This document shows, in pieces, positions 21,868 through 33,420 of a stretch of DNA of 64,000 nt. The number at the start of each line of letters is the position of its first letter. The first letter of the stretch is position 1. The DNA comes from Margaritifera margaritifera (taxonomy: Eukaryota > Mollusca > Bivalvia > Unionida > Margaritiferidae), in contig JAQPZY010001436.1 of NCBI GenBank assembly GCA_029931535.1, positions 1,577,001-1,641,000 of the forward strand, in the 5' to 3' direction. Both the position numbers and the translations under genes were made by a program. Below the pieces are notes generated by a model. It did no database searches. It was not told the origin of the DNA and saw only the letters and a list, made by a program, of their open reading frames with translations.

Positions 21868-22969
21868 AATGAAGAGATCTTAAAATGCGTGAAGACCGTA
21901 GACACTCAAGTATACATTTATGTAATCAATATGGAGACCCCATCAAGAAATGTGTTAACAAAAATAAAAGTCTCTTCATTTTCGTATGAAAACAGTCATT
22001 AATTTGACAAAATACACAATCTGAAGCAGCATTTGTACAAAATAAATTTGTTAAACGTCGCTGCCTAAAATTATTTTAAAATGTCGGAACATCTTTTTAT
22101 CAATGTAGTAATGCATATGTTAATGGCATTGCCACAGAATGGAGGAAAAAATCCATTCAAATCGACGGGTTTTTTTTTTGCCTTTATAAATATATAATGA
22201 AAATAAAATCTACGGTTTTGTTAGTAAATATAAGGAAATATTTCACTAGTGAAAATACAATGTTTCCATATATGTATTAAACAAAACGTAGATATCATCA
22301 ATATACTAACCGATGATATAATTAAATTTAACAGTTTAACAGATAACGTAATACAATTTTAACGGATGATGCAATACCTTCCTCAATCTCCCCCCACCCC
22401 CCACCACCACCACCTCCACCATATGATGCGATTGTAACCGAAAATGTTCAAATGTATTTTATTGACACTGTGTGACAAAATTGTTAGGAACAAATTTACA
22501 GCTTTGAGAGGCTTGTAAAATATGGTTCTAAGTTTAATGTTTTCTTCCAATAACAACATAATGATCTTGTTGTTTTACAAAAGTATGGTGATGATTAAAA
22601 CAATCTATTGTGGCGAATAAAAATCCTTTTAAATTAGTACACGCTGTAAAAGATATTTTGGCACATGGGGAACCAAAATTTTGATCATTCCATTGAAATT
22701 GGGGATCACTGTCGTCATACTACACACCTGTAAAAACCCTTTCATTGCAGTACGGCAAAATAATAAGTTGAACCAAATACAATATTAAACTGACCTTTTA
22801 GATGTTCACGTGAACCAACCTGCCTCACCTATCCTTTTTGACATGAACTCGCCTGTAGTTATAAACGTTGGTCATAATACCGCTGTAAACCTATAAAACC
22901 ATCCTCAAAAAGTGTACATTCACCTTATAAATATGCACTGTACGAACACATTATGTCAAAACCTTTTTA
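21866..22969. other. No gene recognised
   Basis: AT-rich sequence with a short C/A-rich stretch (ACCCCCCACCACCACCACC region near 22390-22415). No coding signal. Confidence 0.45.
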
Positions 22970-23226
22970 AGTTCATCAGTAGGAGAATTTTGTGATTTTG
23001 TGAACTATCATATGCCGAGCTGATCTCTTTTTAAGTTTATGAATGGGAGAGTTATATGATTCTGTGAATTATCATATGCCAAACGAATTTTCTTTTAAGG
23101 TCATCGATGGGAGAGTTACATGCTTCTGTGAACTATCATGTACCGAGCGATTTTTTTGTTGTTGTTTTTGTTCATCAGTGGGAGAGTTATATGATTCTGT
23201 GAACTATCATATGCCGAGCGAGTCGT
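22970..23226. repeat. ~64-bp tandem repeat, four copies
   Basis: The phrase TGAACTATCATATGCCGAGC recurs in variants starting near 23001, 23065, 23129 and 23200 (spacing 64, 64 and 71 bp). Each is preceded by GGGAGAGTTATATGATTCTG-like text. The small frame at 23043-23264 is the repeat translated. Confidence 0.85.
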
Positions 23227-23496
23227 GTTTTGAACAACTTTTGAAATCACATCTATCACACTGATAGTGTTTCTTGGTCTTCTCACTCTCCATTCCGAGC
23301 TTCCCTCCGAACAAGATGCAGTGAGCACGCCAATTTTCACCTAATTGATAGAATATTAATAGAAATCTCAAAAGAGAAAAAAAGTCAATTGCTACAAAAT
23401 TATAAACATTCACAATCTCAATAAATATCTAGTCGCAAAACTAGATTTCCGTGCTTCAAAAAATGTTTTGCTTGTATTTTACAATATCCAGCTCTT

Positions 23497-23499
<3 letters not shown>

Positions 23500-23558
<59 letters not shown>
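23500..23558. repeat. (CA)n microsatellite
   Basis: About 59 bp of CA dinucleotides. Confidence 0.97.
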
Positions 23559-23561
<3 letters not shown>

Positions 23562-24439
23562 TGCTCACACGCATCACACAAAAGGCATAAATACCACAAT
23601 GTCATAAACAGGCGTGGTCTTGATGTTTAATCAGGTTCTTGAGCGATTAAATATGTAACTTAACAATTAAATCACAACAATAAAATACATCAAATCTACA
23701 TCATACAATTATCACAGATACGTTAAATATATATCGCACACCAAAATGTTGAAGTTAAAACAACGCAACATGTTCATAAAAAATATTGGCTTCTGTTTTT
23801 GAACATCATATCCTAAGACTGTATAAGGAAATTAATATGGTTACTATACTGTTTATGAGATATTAACAAGCTTACATTCGTTGAAATATACTTCAAAATA
23901 GCTCATGTTGGAACTGGATCATCCGATCTCTGCCAGAAACAATAAACAATTATTAGGTGAAACGTTTAAAAAAAGGTTTTTCCAATGCGAACATTGTCGA
24001 CTGTAGTAGTAGCTGTAGTAGTATTAATAATAATAATAATAATTTTACCCCCAAAATTAAAAGCAAATCATTTAATTATGATACAGAATCTTAATTTGTC
24101 TTAATTTCTCTCAAACGGGTACAGTTTATTCCCTGTAGCTTAGTAGATGAATCATTTGAAAAACGGATTAAAAATTAGTTTTGTTCTTTCGTTTTCATTC
24201 CTGATTTGTTTACAATATTATCATTGGTATGCCTTTAAGGTTAACAGAGATAATTTCGAAGAGGGAAAGGCTGGGTAGTTCGTACCACGTATACCTATCT
24301 TAAGAAATTCGTGGAATTCAAAATACAGTTTAATCCAGCTTTTATACATTGAATCAAAGAAAGGTGTTATAATTAAACGCCAAGCTAACTGAAACAAGAT
24401 GATTAGGTATGTGTTATTTTTACGTGGACTGTTATTGAG

Positions 24440-24650
24440 AAGATTGGTTTGTTTTGGTGTTTAAGGGCACAACAACACAAGTACCGGTAGGTTATTTAGT
24501 ACCGAGGCAAATGGAGTAAGTGCCTTGCCCAAGGTCAAACCATGGTGCCCGACCTGGGCTGATCTGATGGTAAGATTCGAAACCGCACCCTTTAGGTCAC
24601 GAGTACTGCACGCTATCCACATCGGACTTATTCTCCATCCCCGAACGCGC
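24440..24650 (-). mobile_element. V-SINE (RUDI-like), tRNA-derived
   Basis: On the minus strand the element starts with a tRNA-like head around AAGTCCGATGTGGATAGCGT (A-box region) with a B box, GGTTTCGAATC. The core ACCTTGGGCAAGGCACTTAC is the hallmark of the V-SINE superfamily, known in molluscs as RUDI. The tail reads TGTTGTTGTGCCCTTAAACA. It is diverged and no TSD was identified. The family assignment rests on the core motif recalled from the literature. Confidence 0.7.
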
Positions 24651-25329
24651 AGAATGTTTGTTGGGATAAAATAGTCATTAGTGTACTAAAACAAATTGTT
24701 AACATTGACTCAATTCATGTTTGCATACTCTCCCTGGTACAAGTTCATATTTCGCTTTTGAAACATTCTTCCATCAAATAAAATAGGAACAATGGACACT
24801 CAAGCTATCAAATACTCGTATATGTCTTGTACTTTTGCGTAAGTTAACAAATAGTGAAAACGTACATACGATACATATACATATTAATATTTGATGCCTT
24901 GAGTGTCCTTTTTATTGATGATAAATACTGCGGTTTCTATATCATAGCTCCGAGCAAACTAATTTAGCGATATCTAACCAGGCAGATTTCAACCTCGATA
25001 ACAGACAAGCGTTTTGTCATTTGCTTCCTGTTATCAAGTTTTATTTGAATATCAGCGACACATATATCAGATCGAATTAATCTGTATACAACATCATCTC
25101 GTACTCATATTACTGTACTTGTCATGTAAGCTATATACTATCCTATGTTTAATAGGTAAAGAGGAACCTGCGGTATGATCAATCGGTCACAAAATTTTCA
25201 GTAAGTTAGTATGTAATGAAAATGCTAATTGAATGGTCAAGGGATGCTGCCTAGGAATTGCAGTGATGTGCAAAAGGATGGCAAAATGTATTTTTCATTA
25301 ATGTGTAAGTAAGATGCCCAAGGAATATA
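24651..25329. other. No gene recognised
   Basis: AT-rich sequence without recognisable coding or repeat structure. Confidence 0.45.
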
Positions 25330-25337
25330 TATGTCCC

Positions 25338-25492
25338 CAGTGGCGTACTAAGGGTAAATGGCGCCCGGGGCGACGATGATGGCCCAAAGGGCCAGAACAC
25401 GAGGCCCGAATTTGTATCAGCTGTTTTGGTGCTCCGAGACCTCTGGCGCCCGGGGCAACAACCTCGTCTGCCGCCCCGTTAGTACGCTACAG
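25338..25492. mobile_element. hAT-like MITE, 155 bp, 8-bp TSD TATGTCCC
   Basis: TATGTCCC flanks the element at 25330-25337 and 25493-25500. The left end is CAGTGGCGTACTAA. The right end in reverse complement is CTGTAGCGTACTAA, matching except at the outermost positions. The body is GC-rich, with two copies of TGGCGCCCGGGGC-like sequence, and is non-coding. The G+C contrast with the surroundings is striking. Confidence 0.85.
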
Positions 25493-25609
25493 TATGTCCC
25501 AATTAAAGTGGGAACCATCTGCAGAGGAATCTGTATATACCCCCATAAATGGGGCATAATGAAGTTCAAGAGCTTTGCCATTGAAAATTGACATTCAGGC
25601 CCAAAATAA

Positions 25610-26440
25610 TATCTTTCAATATTGCTTGACCTGAAATGGCTTTATTCGAGGAATTGCTAAGTGTTGCTATGATAGAAATGATTCTGCGAAGGAATACTCT
25701 ACATAAGTTACTGCTGCTGCCCAATTAAGCTTGTCAGGAGAAGACTGCAATTCCTTTTTTGGTCTCCCTTTTTTGACCTGCAAATAATATCAGTTTCTCC
25801 TTAAGCGCTACTAATTTTGTTTAAGAAAGGTGGAATTGCGTGGAGAAAGGTGGAATTGCGTGGAGAAAGGTGGAATTGCGTGGACATAACCAAGAGACCT
25901 CAAATGTTGCAATAAAGTATCAAGTACTATAATACCGCTTTCTTTGTTTTTGTTTTGTTTTTAAATGAAAAAATCATCTGCATAGTCAAAAATCTAGAAG
26001 TTTTTTCTAGCCATCATGCGTCTAACAGTTTGAGATAATCGTTGAAAAAATGCCTGATGCTAATTTGAACCCAAATGGAAGATTGCAATCTTGAAAAAAT
26101 AAAAATCACCCGGAAAAGTCTATTTCAACCCTTTAACAGCTTGACTATGTTCACCGATCGGAGCTAACCAATAGACTGATTTTAAGTCCACTTTTGCCCT
26201 GAAACATCCATTGGAAACTAATTTGGCAGCATCAGCAACTGACTAAAATCTTTCCCTGGGGAGTCGACTACAGTAATTAACAGTTTAACCCCTCCATCAG
26301 TGTTGGAATCACTCCTAATGGACTAACAATGCGCGGTGGGGAGGCAACTGGTATATAATTACCATGCACGATTTCCTGCATGAATTGTTGTGTAGCTTTG
26401 TCATTATTACCTCGTTGACAAAATTCTCAGAATTTGATTG
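25610..26440 (-). pseudogene. DIRS-like (tyrosine-recombinase type) retrotransposon pol relic
   Basis: In order on the minus strand, the reading gives YIPVASPPRIVSPLGVIP, then ADAAKLVSNGCFRAKVDLKS (motif A), QDCNLPFGFKLASGIFSTII in a shifted frame, YADD at 25973-25984, LRSLGYV, and DKLNWAAAVTYVEYSFAESF at the RNase H boundary. This order, with the PFG box and the KLNWA block, resembles DIRS/Ngaro-type pol rather than LINE or Gypsy. Stops and frameshifts occur roughly every 20-40 codons. No recombinase or split terminal repeats were found. The class assignment is by motif style, and a Gypsy-like relative is not excluded. Confidence 0.6.
25824..25883. repeat. 20-bp tandem repeat, three exact copies, within the pol relic
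   Basis: AGAAAGGTGGAATTGCGTGG is repeated three times without change at 25824, 25844 and 25864, in the stretch between YADD and the KLNWA block of the DIRS-like relic. Confidence 0.95.
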
Positions 26441-26450
26441 GGCAATTTTT

Positions 26451-26867
26451 CAAAGATATAAAATCCAGTATTTCTATAAACAAAAATTATTCTAGCGGGG
26501 TGTAAAAATCTCCAAGAAGATTATAGCAAAATAATGTGACTTACAATCTAATGTCATAGACAGCAACGACAGTGGCTATCTTGAAAATCTTGTTATGACC
26601 CTTCCTCCTGAATATTTGGTTATATTATTTGAACACCTTCACACATAATGATCTACTATGAGCTGATGAGGCTGATCTAATGTTCACAATGGTGGCGTTG
26701 GTTACCAAGAAAATTTAGTTATCATTGATTGATTGTGTACCATGTCATTATTATGTCTTCATACAAGAAACTATGCACCACAAGTTTGTTCATAATTAAG
26801 CCCAGAGTAGTTGGACTTGAATTAAGCATGAATATCACAATACTAATTTATTATTATGCCACTACTG
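26451..26867. other. No gene recognised
   Basis: Possible upstream remainder of the DIRS-like relic. No clear motif. Confidence 0.35.
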
Positions 26868-27350
26868 CAAGCAGTGTGGACATCTTCATTTTGCTATTAT
26901 GATACCAATGCAAGCAGTGTGGACATCTTCATTTTGTTATTATGATACCAATGCAAGCAGTATGGGCATCTTCATTTTGCTATTATGATACCAATTCAGG
27001 TTGTGGCGGCGCGAGGGTTTGAGGCCCCTGAAGGCAATGTTCTTTAATGGCGCCTTACCAAGGCGCCCGGGGGCAATGTTCTTTAGTGGCGCCCCTACTT
27101 TACCACAGAGAACAGTTTTTATGTCAGTTGCCAACCTTCACCCACCACCTCAATCTCAGCCCTGAAACCGGGAGCTTAGATGGTGGGGGGGGGGGGGAAG
27201 CTCCTCACGGCGCCCTCCCCCTCGCCCGGCGCCCGGTGGTAATTGCCCCACCCCCGACCCTTCTCGCGCCTCTACTGGATGCAGGTGATGTGGGCATCTT
27301 GATTTTGTTATTATGATACCAATGCAAGCAGTGTGGGCATCTTGATTTGG
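26868..27350. repeat. 43-bp tandem array interrupted by a MITE
   Basis: Units beginning CAAGCAGTGT start at 26868, 26911, 26954 and (degenerate) 26997, and after the insertion at 27325. The unit contains GGGCATCTTCATTTTGCTAT and ends TTATGATACCAATG. Subtracting the 277-bp MITE and one 8-bp TSD places the last unit at 27040, exactly 43 bp after 26997. Confidence 0.9.
27001..27277. mobile_element. hAT-like MITE, 277 bp, degenerate 8-bp TSD
   Basis: The flanking octamers AATTCAGG (26993-27000) and GATGCAGG (27278-27285) match at 6 of 8 positions. The ends are TTGTGGCGGCGCGAG and, reversed, CAGTAGAGGCGCGAG (11 of 15). The body is GC-rich with a G run at about 27183-27197 and GCGCCC motifs similar to the MITE at 25338. 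The surrounding 43-bp repeat returns to exact phase when the element plus one TSD is removed, which confirms the borders independently. Confidence 0.8.
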
Positions 27351-28553
27351 TCCTGTTCCTCCATCCGTCCGTCAGTCCTGAGAAACTTCTTAGCAAGAGT
27401 GTGCAAAAACAGCTTAACGCACACACATAAAATCTGGCTACCATATTTGTACCCTATGATAATGGCCTTATTAAATTTTCAGGCCAATACAATCATTTAT
27501 ATATAAAAATTCACACATTTTCGAACTTTTTGGACCTTGTGACAAGAACCAGACAGCATAATTAAGCAAAAGCTACTTGAGTTATAGAAATGAAATTTGG
27601 TAGGTATATTTGTATTAATATGTGGATTTTCAGGTTATTGCAGTGAGCTGTTACTCTTGTTAACACATTATTGAACATTTTAGACTTTATTCTTAGCTGG
27701 GATAAGCTAAAATCACTTAAGGTAGACCAATGAATTTTGGAAATCATGTATGCATATGTAGATGACTTCAATATATTTTCATTCCATTATAGCAATTTTT
27801 GCAAATGTTCATAGATTTTGTTCTCTTTTATTTAGAATTTTTGGTTTGCAGTGAGATTTATGTTTTTACAAACACAAATCTTGTTATTACTGCTTTCAAA
27901 CAGCTGGTCAGATCAGTATGATGTCTTCATAAAGAAATTCCTTTTATAAATGCAGTCCCTGTGTCATTAGATTTTCTAAGCACAAGATTTGAACTCATTT
28001 TCAGATTGATTTTTTTTAAAAATCATTAGCTTCCGTCTTTTATATCTATGCAAAATTTCATCGTTGTTAGGAGGCATACGTGCAGTTTCTGGATTTTTGT
28101 TGCAGAGCCTTCTGGCCAAATTGATTTAACATGCAAGACAAATGACCTCATCAGATACTATGTAATTAGAGACCCTACTACAGAATGACTGGTCCTAATG
28201 AGCTACGGGATCTCCATTTAGACAAATGTTGAGGTCTCATGATTTTGGCACTTGTGCTTATGGTATGGCCCTTCATTTGTCGAGCTTCTGTCGCATATTT
28301 GTCAACATTTTCAGTTTTTTACGTCTCAGAAACCTTGCTCATTTTGAATCATAAACTGCAGAGACCATATTTGTATTAGAGCCTTTAAAGTTTCCGCAAG
28401 TCTGTGTTTTGCTGTCAGATGATTGCAAACAACAACAAAAACAAAAGTGTAAGGAGTTCATCAAAACAAACAAAAAACTTCTTGATCGATATTGATTAAC
28501 AGGCAACAGCCTGACATGTATGCCTTTCGGATGTATACAGATAATACAGATAT
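27351..28553. other. No gene recognised
   Basis: AT-rich sequence. It reads like an interspersed repeat in places (for example the region around 27540-27680) but cannot be tied to a family. Confidence 0.4.
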
Positions 28554-29313
28554 TTTTACGACTCTAGGTCTTAATGTAATGTAACAGAAAGAAAGTGAAA
28601 CAAACAATGTAAGTAAAATCAACAAGCAATTTATTTCTAGATAATTACAGTAACAATTCAAAAGACACTTACAGTAACGTGAATTAAAATCCAAATAATC
28701 CAATAATCCTAAGTGTCCTAATCACAAGACCTAAATATAGAATGTACCGAATGAATTCCAGTGGCCTTGAATGTCCTAATGTGCTAGTAGTCTTGAATGT
28801 TCTTATGTGTCAGTAGTCTTGAATGTCCTGATATGCCTGAATGATGTAATCCAGAATATCTTTGAATGAATTCCCATAAATCCCCAAATCAAGTATTAAT
28901 CCAAAATGAGAATGAGCACTTTGGTAATTTCAAAACAATAATTCCTCTGTCTTAATTTACTCTGATTTTCACAACTGTAACATCTGATTACTAAAATAAA
29001 TTCCTTAATAGACTGATCTTAATAATATGAAGTTTAGTATAGGAATGAAATATTGTTTACCAAAACTGTATAAATATAAGGATAAGTCACCTGCCAGAAT
29101 ATTCTAGAATATGAGTAACTCTAATGGAAAGTTCCTGTAGTGTACCTGACTGTTCTCACATAAGACATGGAAAATTCCAATCTAAGTACTAAATCCTATG
29201 TAAACAAGTCTGACCTTGAACTCAAATGCAGTAAATATGTTATTTACAAATTAATGACCACTAAAGTACAACTTACCACATGGACACATATTATAAATTC
29301 AATAAACATAACA
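28554..29313 (-). mobile_element. Diverged solo LTR (copy 2)
   Basis: The plus strand here matches the reverse complement of the LTR at 31233-32068 through most of its length. Anchors include TACGACTCT near the start, TGTAACAGAAAGAAAGTGAA at about 28578, TCACAAGACCTAAATATAGA at about 28722 and GTAAACAAGTCTGACCTTGA at about 29201. The presumed outer end is CATAACA at 29307-29313. There are many indels, and a ~27-bp internal triplication occurs near 28765-28845. No internal retrotransposon domain lies beside it. The TSD is not certain. Confidence 0.75.
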
Positions 29314-30639
29314 ATATACCATCCTACATGACCACCATTGCTAAAAACTGGAAAAAATTACTTTAATGACTTCTAAAAAAGTGCCTAACCGCTTTATCCA
29401 AAATGTATGGTAATTTTATACCTTGAGTACTAGACTTCGAAGTCGTTGAGGTTTGCACATATACTGCCAATCAACTAGTCAATACGGTACCTGTTACCCC
29501 CAAAACAACCCACTTTTGAATGAATTCCCCCACACACGTGACAATTTTGACCAGAATTAACATGGAACATCCTTACATTAACATGTTTTTTGATTGAATA
29601 CAAAATGGGACCAATCTGAAATGTTGTTTACAGTTTTATATGTATAAAAACTGGAGAGCTTGATATACTGGTATTTGGGGGGGGGGGGGGGCCTATTTCC
29701 CCACCATATTTAACTCTTCAGATGTTACCATCTCACTTCCATTTGCTGAAAAATACATTGATTTTGGCTGTGACTTCTTTAGATTCGTCATCTAGATAGC
29801 AACCTTCTTAGTCACCCGAAAAGATTTTTTAGAATATTTTGAAAATAATTGTAAAGTTTTAACAAGAGCAGGATTTAATTTCATGAATATGTTTGTACTT
29901 ATTCACAAATCAATTGTTAATTGCTAAATTTTACTTCTACGCTCATTTGCCACAGAATTTTTGAAGGGTCTACTAATTTTGTAAATGGTATAGTGATTAA
30001 TGTAATAGTAAATATTAATATATTATATTGAAAAAATTTAAAATTAGACTTTGTCACATGTCACACAAAGTGCTGTACTATTGCTCATGATTAAATATAG
30101 GATTATATTTTTTATTTTGTACTTGAGTCTTTTTGAAGTTTTTTAAAAAGAGAATCATGTTTTCAAGTGAGGAATATTATATAAGTTTTTGTTGTTGTTG
30201 TTTTTTTTTGTTTTTTTTTTTGTTTTTTTTTTTATATTTTATTTCCATAAGTCCATAAGTCATCCTGTACAACGTTTTGACACTTTTCCTCTTCAAGCGA
30301 TCCAAAGGAATTGTAAGCATTATTTTCAGTTCACCAAGTGAGCTTATGGTTTATGGTCCTACATCCAATGTATGTCAGCGATTGCTTGTTATCACAAAGA
30401 GTCTTAATGTTTTAGTGATTTTGCACAAAAGGTTTTGTACTGTTAGTAAATTACTCATGATTAAATCAAGTTATATTTTCATTTGCACTTGTATCTTTTT
30501 ATACTCCTGCTGTAAGGTAGAGCATATAATGCGCTAGTTATGTCTGTCTGTATATTGCTCACTCTATCTGTTCATATATCACTCACTCTATCTGCTTGTC
30601 CTCTGTTTTGTTTCTGCACAAAAACTATACCATCTACAG
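29314..30639. other. No gene recognised
   Basis: AT-rich sequence with a G run at 29677-29691 and several T-rich runs at 30190-30240. No coding signal. Confidence 0.45.
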
Positions 30640-31092
30640 TTACCAAACTTTGTGGGTGGCTTGCATTTGAGGCAAGGAAAAAAGCTGTTGATTTTGGGGT
30701 CAGAAGTTCGAAGGCACACAGTTTGTTTTATCATGGAAAAACACATGGGGAAGTTGGTTCCCCGTATCCCTTTTTTTTTTTTTTCTTTTTGTTGTTGTTG
30801 TTTTGTTTTTTTACATTTTAAATGACAAATTAGTCTTCAATATATGCATATGAAAGGAAAGTGGGTTAGTAGATTTGAAGTATGTACCATCAGATACATT
30901 GCGGATTTTTCTTCATAAAATATACACATTGCCAAAGATATTAGCCAAGAAAAGGTGGATTCCCTATAATGACAGTGTTTTACTCTTCCCCTCAAGTTTG
31001 TGAGCGATTTTCTCGTTAAATACGTTTTTGTTCCAGGTCGAATTCAATAAAGAAGATATACTTCAATGAGAAAAAGTAATAGCCTATAGAAA

Positions 31093-31232
31093 ATGTTTGT
31101 AAGCTACTGGTCAAAAAAGCCTCTTGATCCTGGAAATGTTTGTAAGCTAGTGGCCAAAACAGCCTGTTGATCCTGGAAATGTTTGTATTCTAGTGGCCAA
31201 AACAGCCTCTTGATCCTGGAACTGTTTGTAAG
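31093..31232. repeat. 43-bp tandem repeat, left part (three copies)
   Basis: Units ATGTTTGTAAGCTAGTGGCC... start at 31093, 31136 and 31179. The fourth is cut by the LTR insertion at 31232/31233. Confidence 0.9.
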
Positions 31233-32068
31233 TGTTATGTATGATGTTTATATAATATTATAGATATTTTAGGAAATTATAAATGTTTCTTGACTTTAAT
31301 ATTTTGCTTAAATCTTAATGCTGTTTATCAGGAAAAATATATTTAACTAGTTTCCTTGAATTAGGTTGTTTACTTCAGATTTGAGCTAAATGATAGTTTT
31401 GATAAACAAAATGTTTACTGAATTTGAGGTCAAGGTTGATTTTGTTTACAGATAAAACTGGACAATATTTAGAGTTATGTGTAAAAAGTCATGTCCATAC
31501 AAGTAAAATTCCATTAAGATGACACATTTTCTAGAACATTCTGTCATGTGACCAGTCTTTATATATACCATGTTTAGCGGACAGTTTTTCAGTTTCGATA
31601 TTACTATCAGTCTTGTAAAGAGCTATTACAGTTGTGGAAAGTCATTCCAAATTCTAAGAGAGGAATTATTTAAATATGCATTGGATTGTATCAGTGCTCA
31701 AAGACTTTTGGATTTTGGATTTTTAATTGATGATTTTGTAATTTATGTGGACTTATTCAGAGATATTTTGGAGTACTTCATTTTGACATCAGCACATTAA
31801 AGACTACTAGTACATCAGGACTTTGAAGACCATTGGCACATCATAGCATTCAAGGATACAGCCGTGCATTCGGAACATTCTATATTTAGGACTTGTGATT
31901 AGAACACTAATTCTTATTGGATTTTTTGGATTTTAATACACATTACTGTAAGTGTCTTTTTGATTTTTCATCTTAATTATCTAGAAATGAATTGCTTGTT
32001 GATTTTTACTTGAGTTGTTGGTTTCACTTTCTTTCTGTTACATTTTTCTAGACCAGAGAGTCGTAACA
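31233..32068 (+). mobile_element. Solo LTR, 836 bp, 5-bp TSD GTAAG
   Basis: The element begins TGTTATG and ends CGTAACA, with the TG...CA termini of LTR retrotransposons. GTAAG is duplicated exactly at 31228-31232 and 32069-32073. There is a TATA box at 31558-31567 and a possible short frame (31570-31800) that probably lies in the transcribed leader. No gag or pol is adjacent, so it is a solo LTR left by recombination. It splits one unit of the 43-bp array, and removing it with one TSD rejoins that unit. A diverged, inverted copy lies at 28554-29313. Confidence 0.9.
31558..31567 (+). promoter_or_regulatory. TATA box of the solo LTR
   Basis: TTTATATATA lies about 325 bp from the LTR start, preceded by GTCATGTGACCAG. 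This is the normal position for an LTR core promoter. Activity is inferred only. Confidence 0.5.
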
Positions 32069-32345
32069 GTAAGCTAGTGGCCAAAACAGCCTCTTGATCC
32101 TGGAACTGTTTGTAAGCTAAAACAGCCTCTTGATCCTGGAACTGTTTGTAAGCAAAACAGCCTCTTGATCCTGGAACTGTTTGTAAGCTAGTGTCCAAAA
32201 CAGCCTCTTGATCCTGGAACTGTTTGTAAGCTAGTGGCCAAAACAGCCTCTTGATCCTGGAACTGTTTGTAAGCAAAACAGCCTCTTGATCCTGGAACTG
32301 TTTGTAAGCTAGTGGCCAAAACAACCTCTTGATCCTGGAAAAGCA
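32069..32345. repeat. 43-bp tandem repeat, right part (about seven copies, some shortened)
   Basis: Full units (GTAAGCTAGTGGCCAAAACA followed by GCCTCTTGATCCTGGAACTG) alternate with shorter units that lack CTAGTGGCC or part of it. The minus-strand frame at 31977-32348 is the array translated. Confidence 0.9.
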
Positions 32346-33033
32346 CAAAATAGTCTCCCGATATCAAAGGTGCTATTTAGCATACTTTGTCAACTTGGTC
32401 TTCAGTATGAAAAAGAGCGGATTCCCAGAGAAGAAGTCACAATCCATCATACAAAGAATGCGGATCTTTCTCCGTAATACAAACACTCTTATTTCCAAAG
32501 CTGTTTGACCAAGAGAAAGGTTTCCACTCAATGTATGTGTTATATTTTCCTCTTAATGCTCGTTTTTGTCAGGTTGAATTGACAGATGAAGAAATAGTGC
32601 GATGAGAAAATGTAATAGTTTATAGAAGAATTTTACAAGCATAGTCGCCAAAACAGCTTTTCTTTATCCCCCAAACGCATATGGGAATGTGGCTTCCAAG
32701 AGGAGATGTAGGTATCATATGATAAATGCGGATCTTTCTCCGTAAAAACAAACACATAGCCAAAGTTTCAGACAGGAAGGAAGGTGGATTCCCAACAATT
32801 ATGGTGTTTTACTCTTCCCCTCAAGTTTGTGAGTTATTTTCCTCATAAGACACGTTTTTTATTATGTTCAATATGCCGATGGAGAAATGATTTGATGAGA
32901 AAAACTCAGTAGAAAACGTTCGCAAGCTAGTCACCAAAACAACAACTTTTTGATCCCGAATAACCACATGCAAAAGTTGTTTCACCATACCAATGGATGA
33001 GTTTCACATTCGTCGAATGTCACATTTGAAGTG

Positions 33034-33035
<2 letters not shown>

Positions 33036-33073
<38 letters not shown>
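33036..33073. repeat. (GA)n microsatellite
   Basis: GA dinucleotides ending in a G run. Confidence 0.95.
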
Positions 33074-33082
<9 letters not shown>

Positions 33083-33139
33083 AGTAGGGATAGAATGTTA
33101 TAAATCACGAATAAAACCATCAGGTAATACATAGAAAAC

Positions 33140-33420
33140 TGATTTTATTTATCATGTCATCCTGTATATGAACAATGAAAGAAAACATTAAATTGCGAAA
33201 GGACACAAATTAATCAAAGCTAGGAGAAAACATATAGATAAGAGAGACATGGTAAATTTTCGAAATTGATTCAGCGAATAATATGAAATGATGGACGTTG
33301 AAATTTGTTTGTATTTATTGTGTCATCCCGTAGATGAACAATGAAAGAAAAATATAAATTTGCGAAAAGACAAAATGAATCAAAGCGAGGAATAATAAAA
33401 AAAATTCAATAATAAAAAAT
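33140..33420. repeat. Diverged tandem duplication, period ~166 bp
   Basis: TGTCATCCTGTATATGAACA at 33155 and TGTCATCCCGTAGATGAACA at 33321 start two parallel blocks. Both continue with AATGAAAGAAAA, TTGCGAAA, GACA and AATCAAAGC. Confidence 0.8.

Larger units (their letters stand above)
30640..33000. repeat. ~265-bp satellite-like repeat, interrupted by a solo LTR
   Basis: Homologous phrases recur at 30901, 32461 and 32729 (GCGGATCTTTCTCCGTAA in its best form). Each is followed by an AAGGTGGATTCCC-like phrase, then GTTTTACTCTTCCCCTCAAG, a GATGAGAAAA-like phrase and CTAGTxxCCAAAACA. The two right-hand monomers are 268 bp apart. Within the monomer the segment around GCCTCTTGATCCTGG has been locally amplified as a 43-bp repeat. 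Monomers are strongly diverged from one another. Confidence 0.75.

Noticed and set aside
26940..27444. Frames over the GC-rich stretch near 27000-27440
   Set aside because: They fall in the MITE and the 43-bp array.
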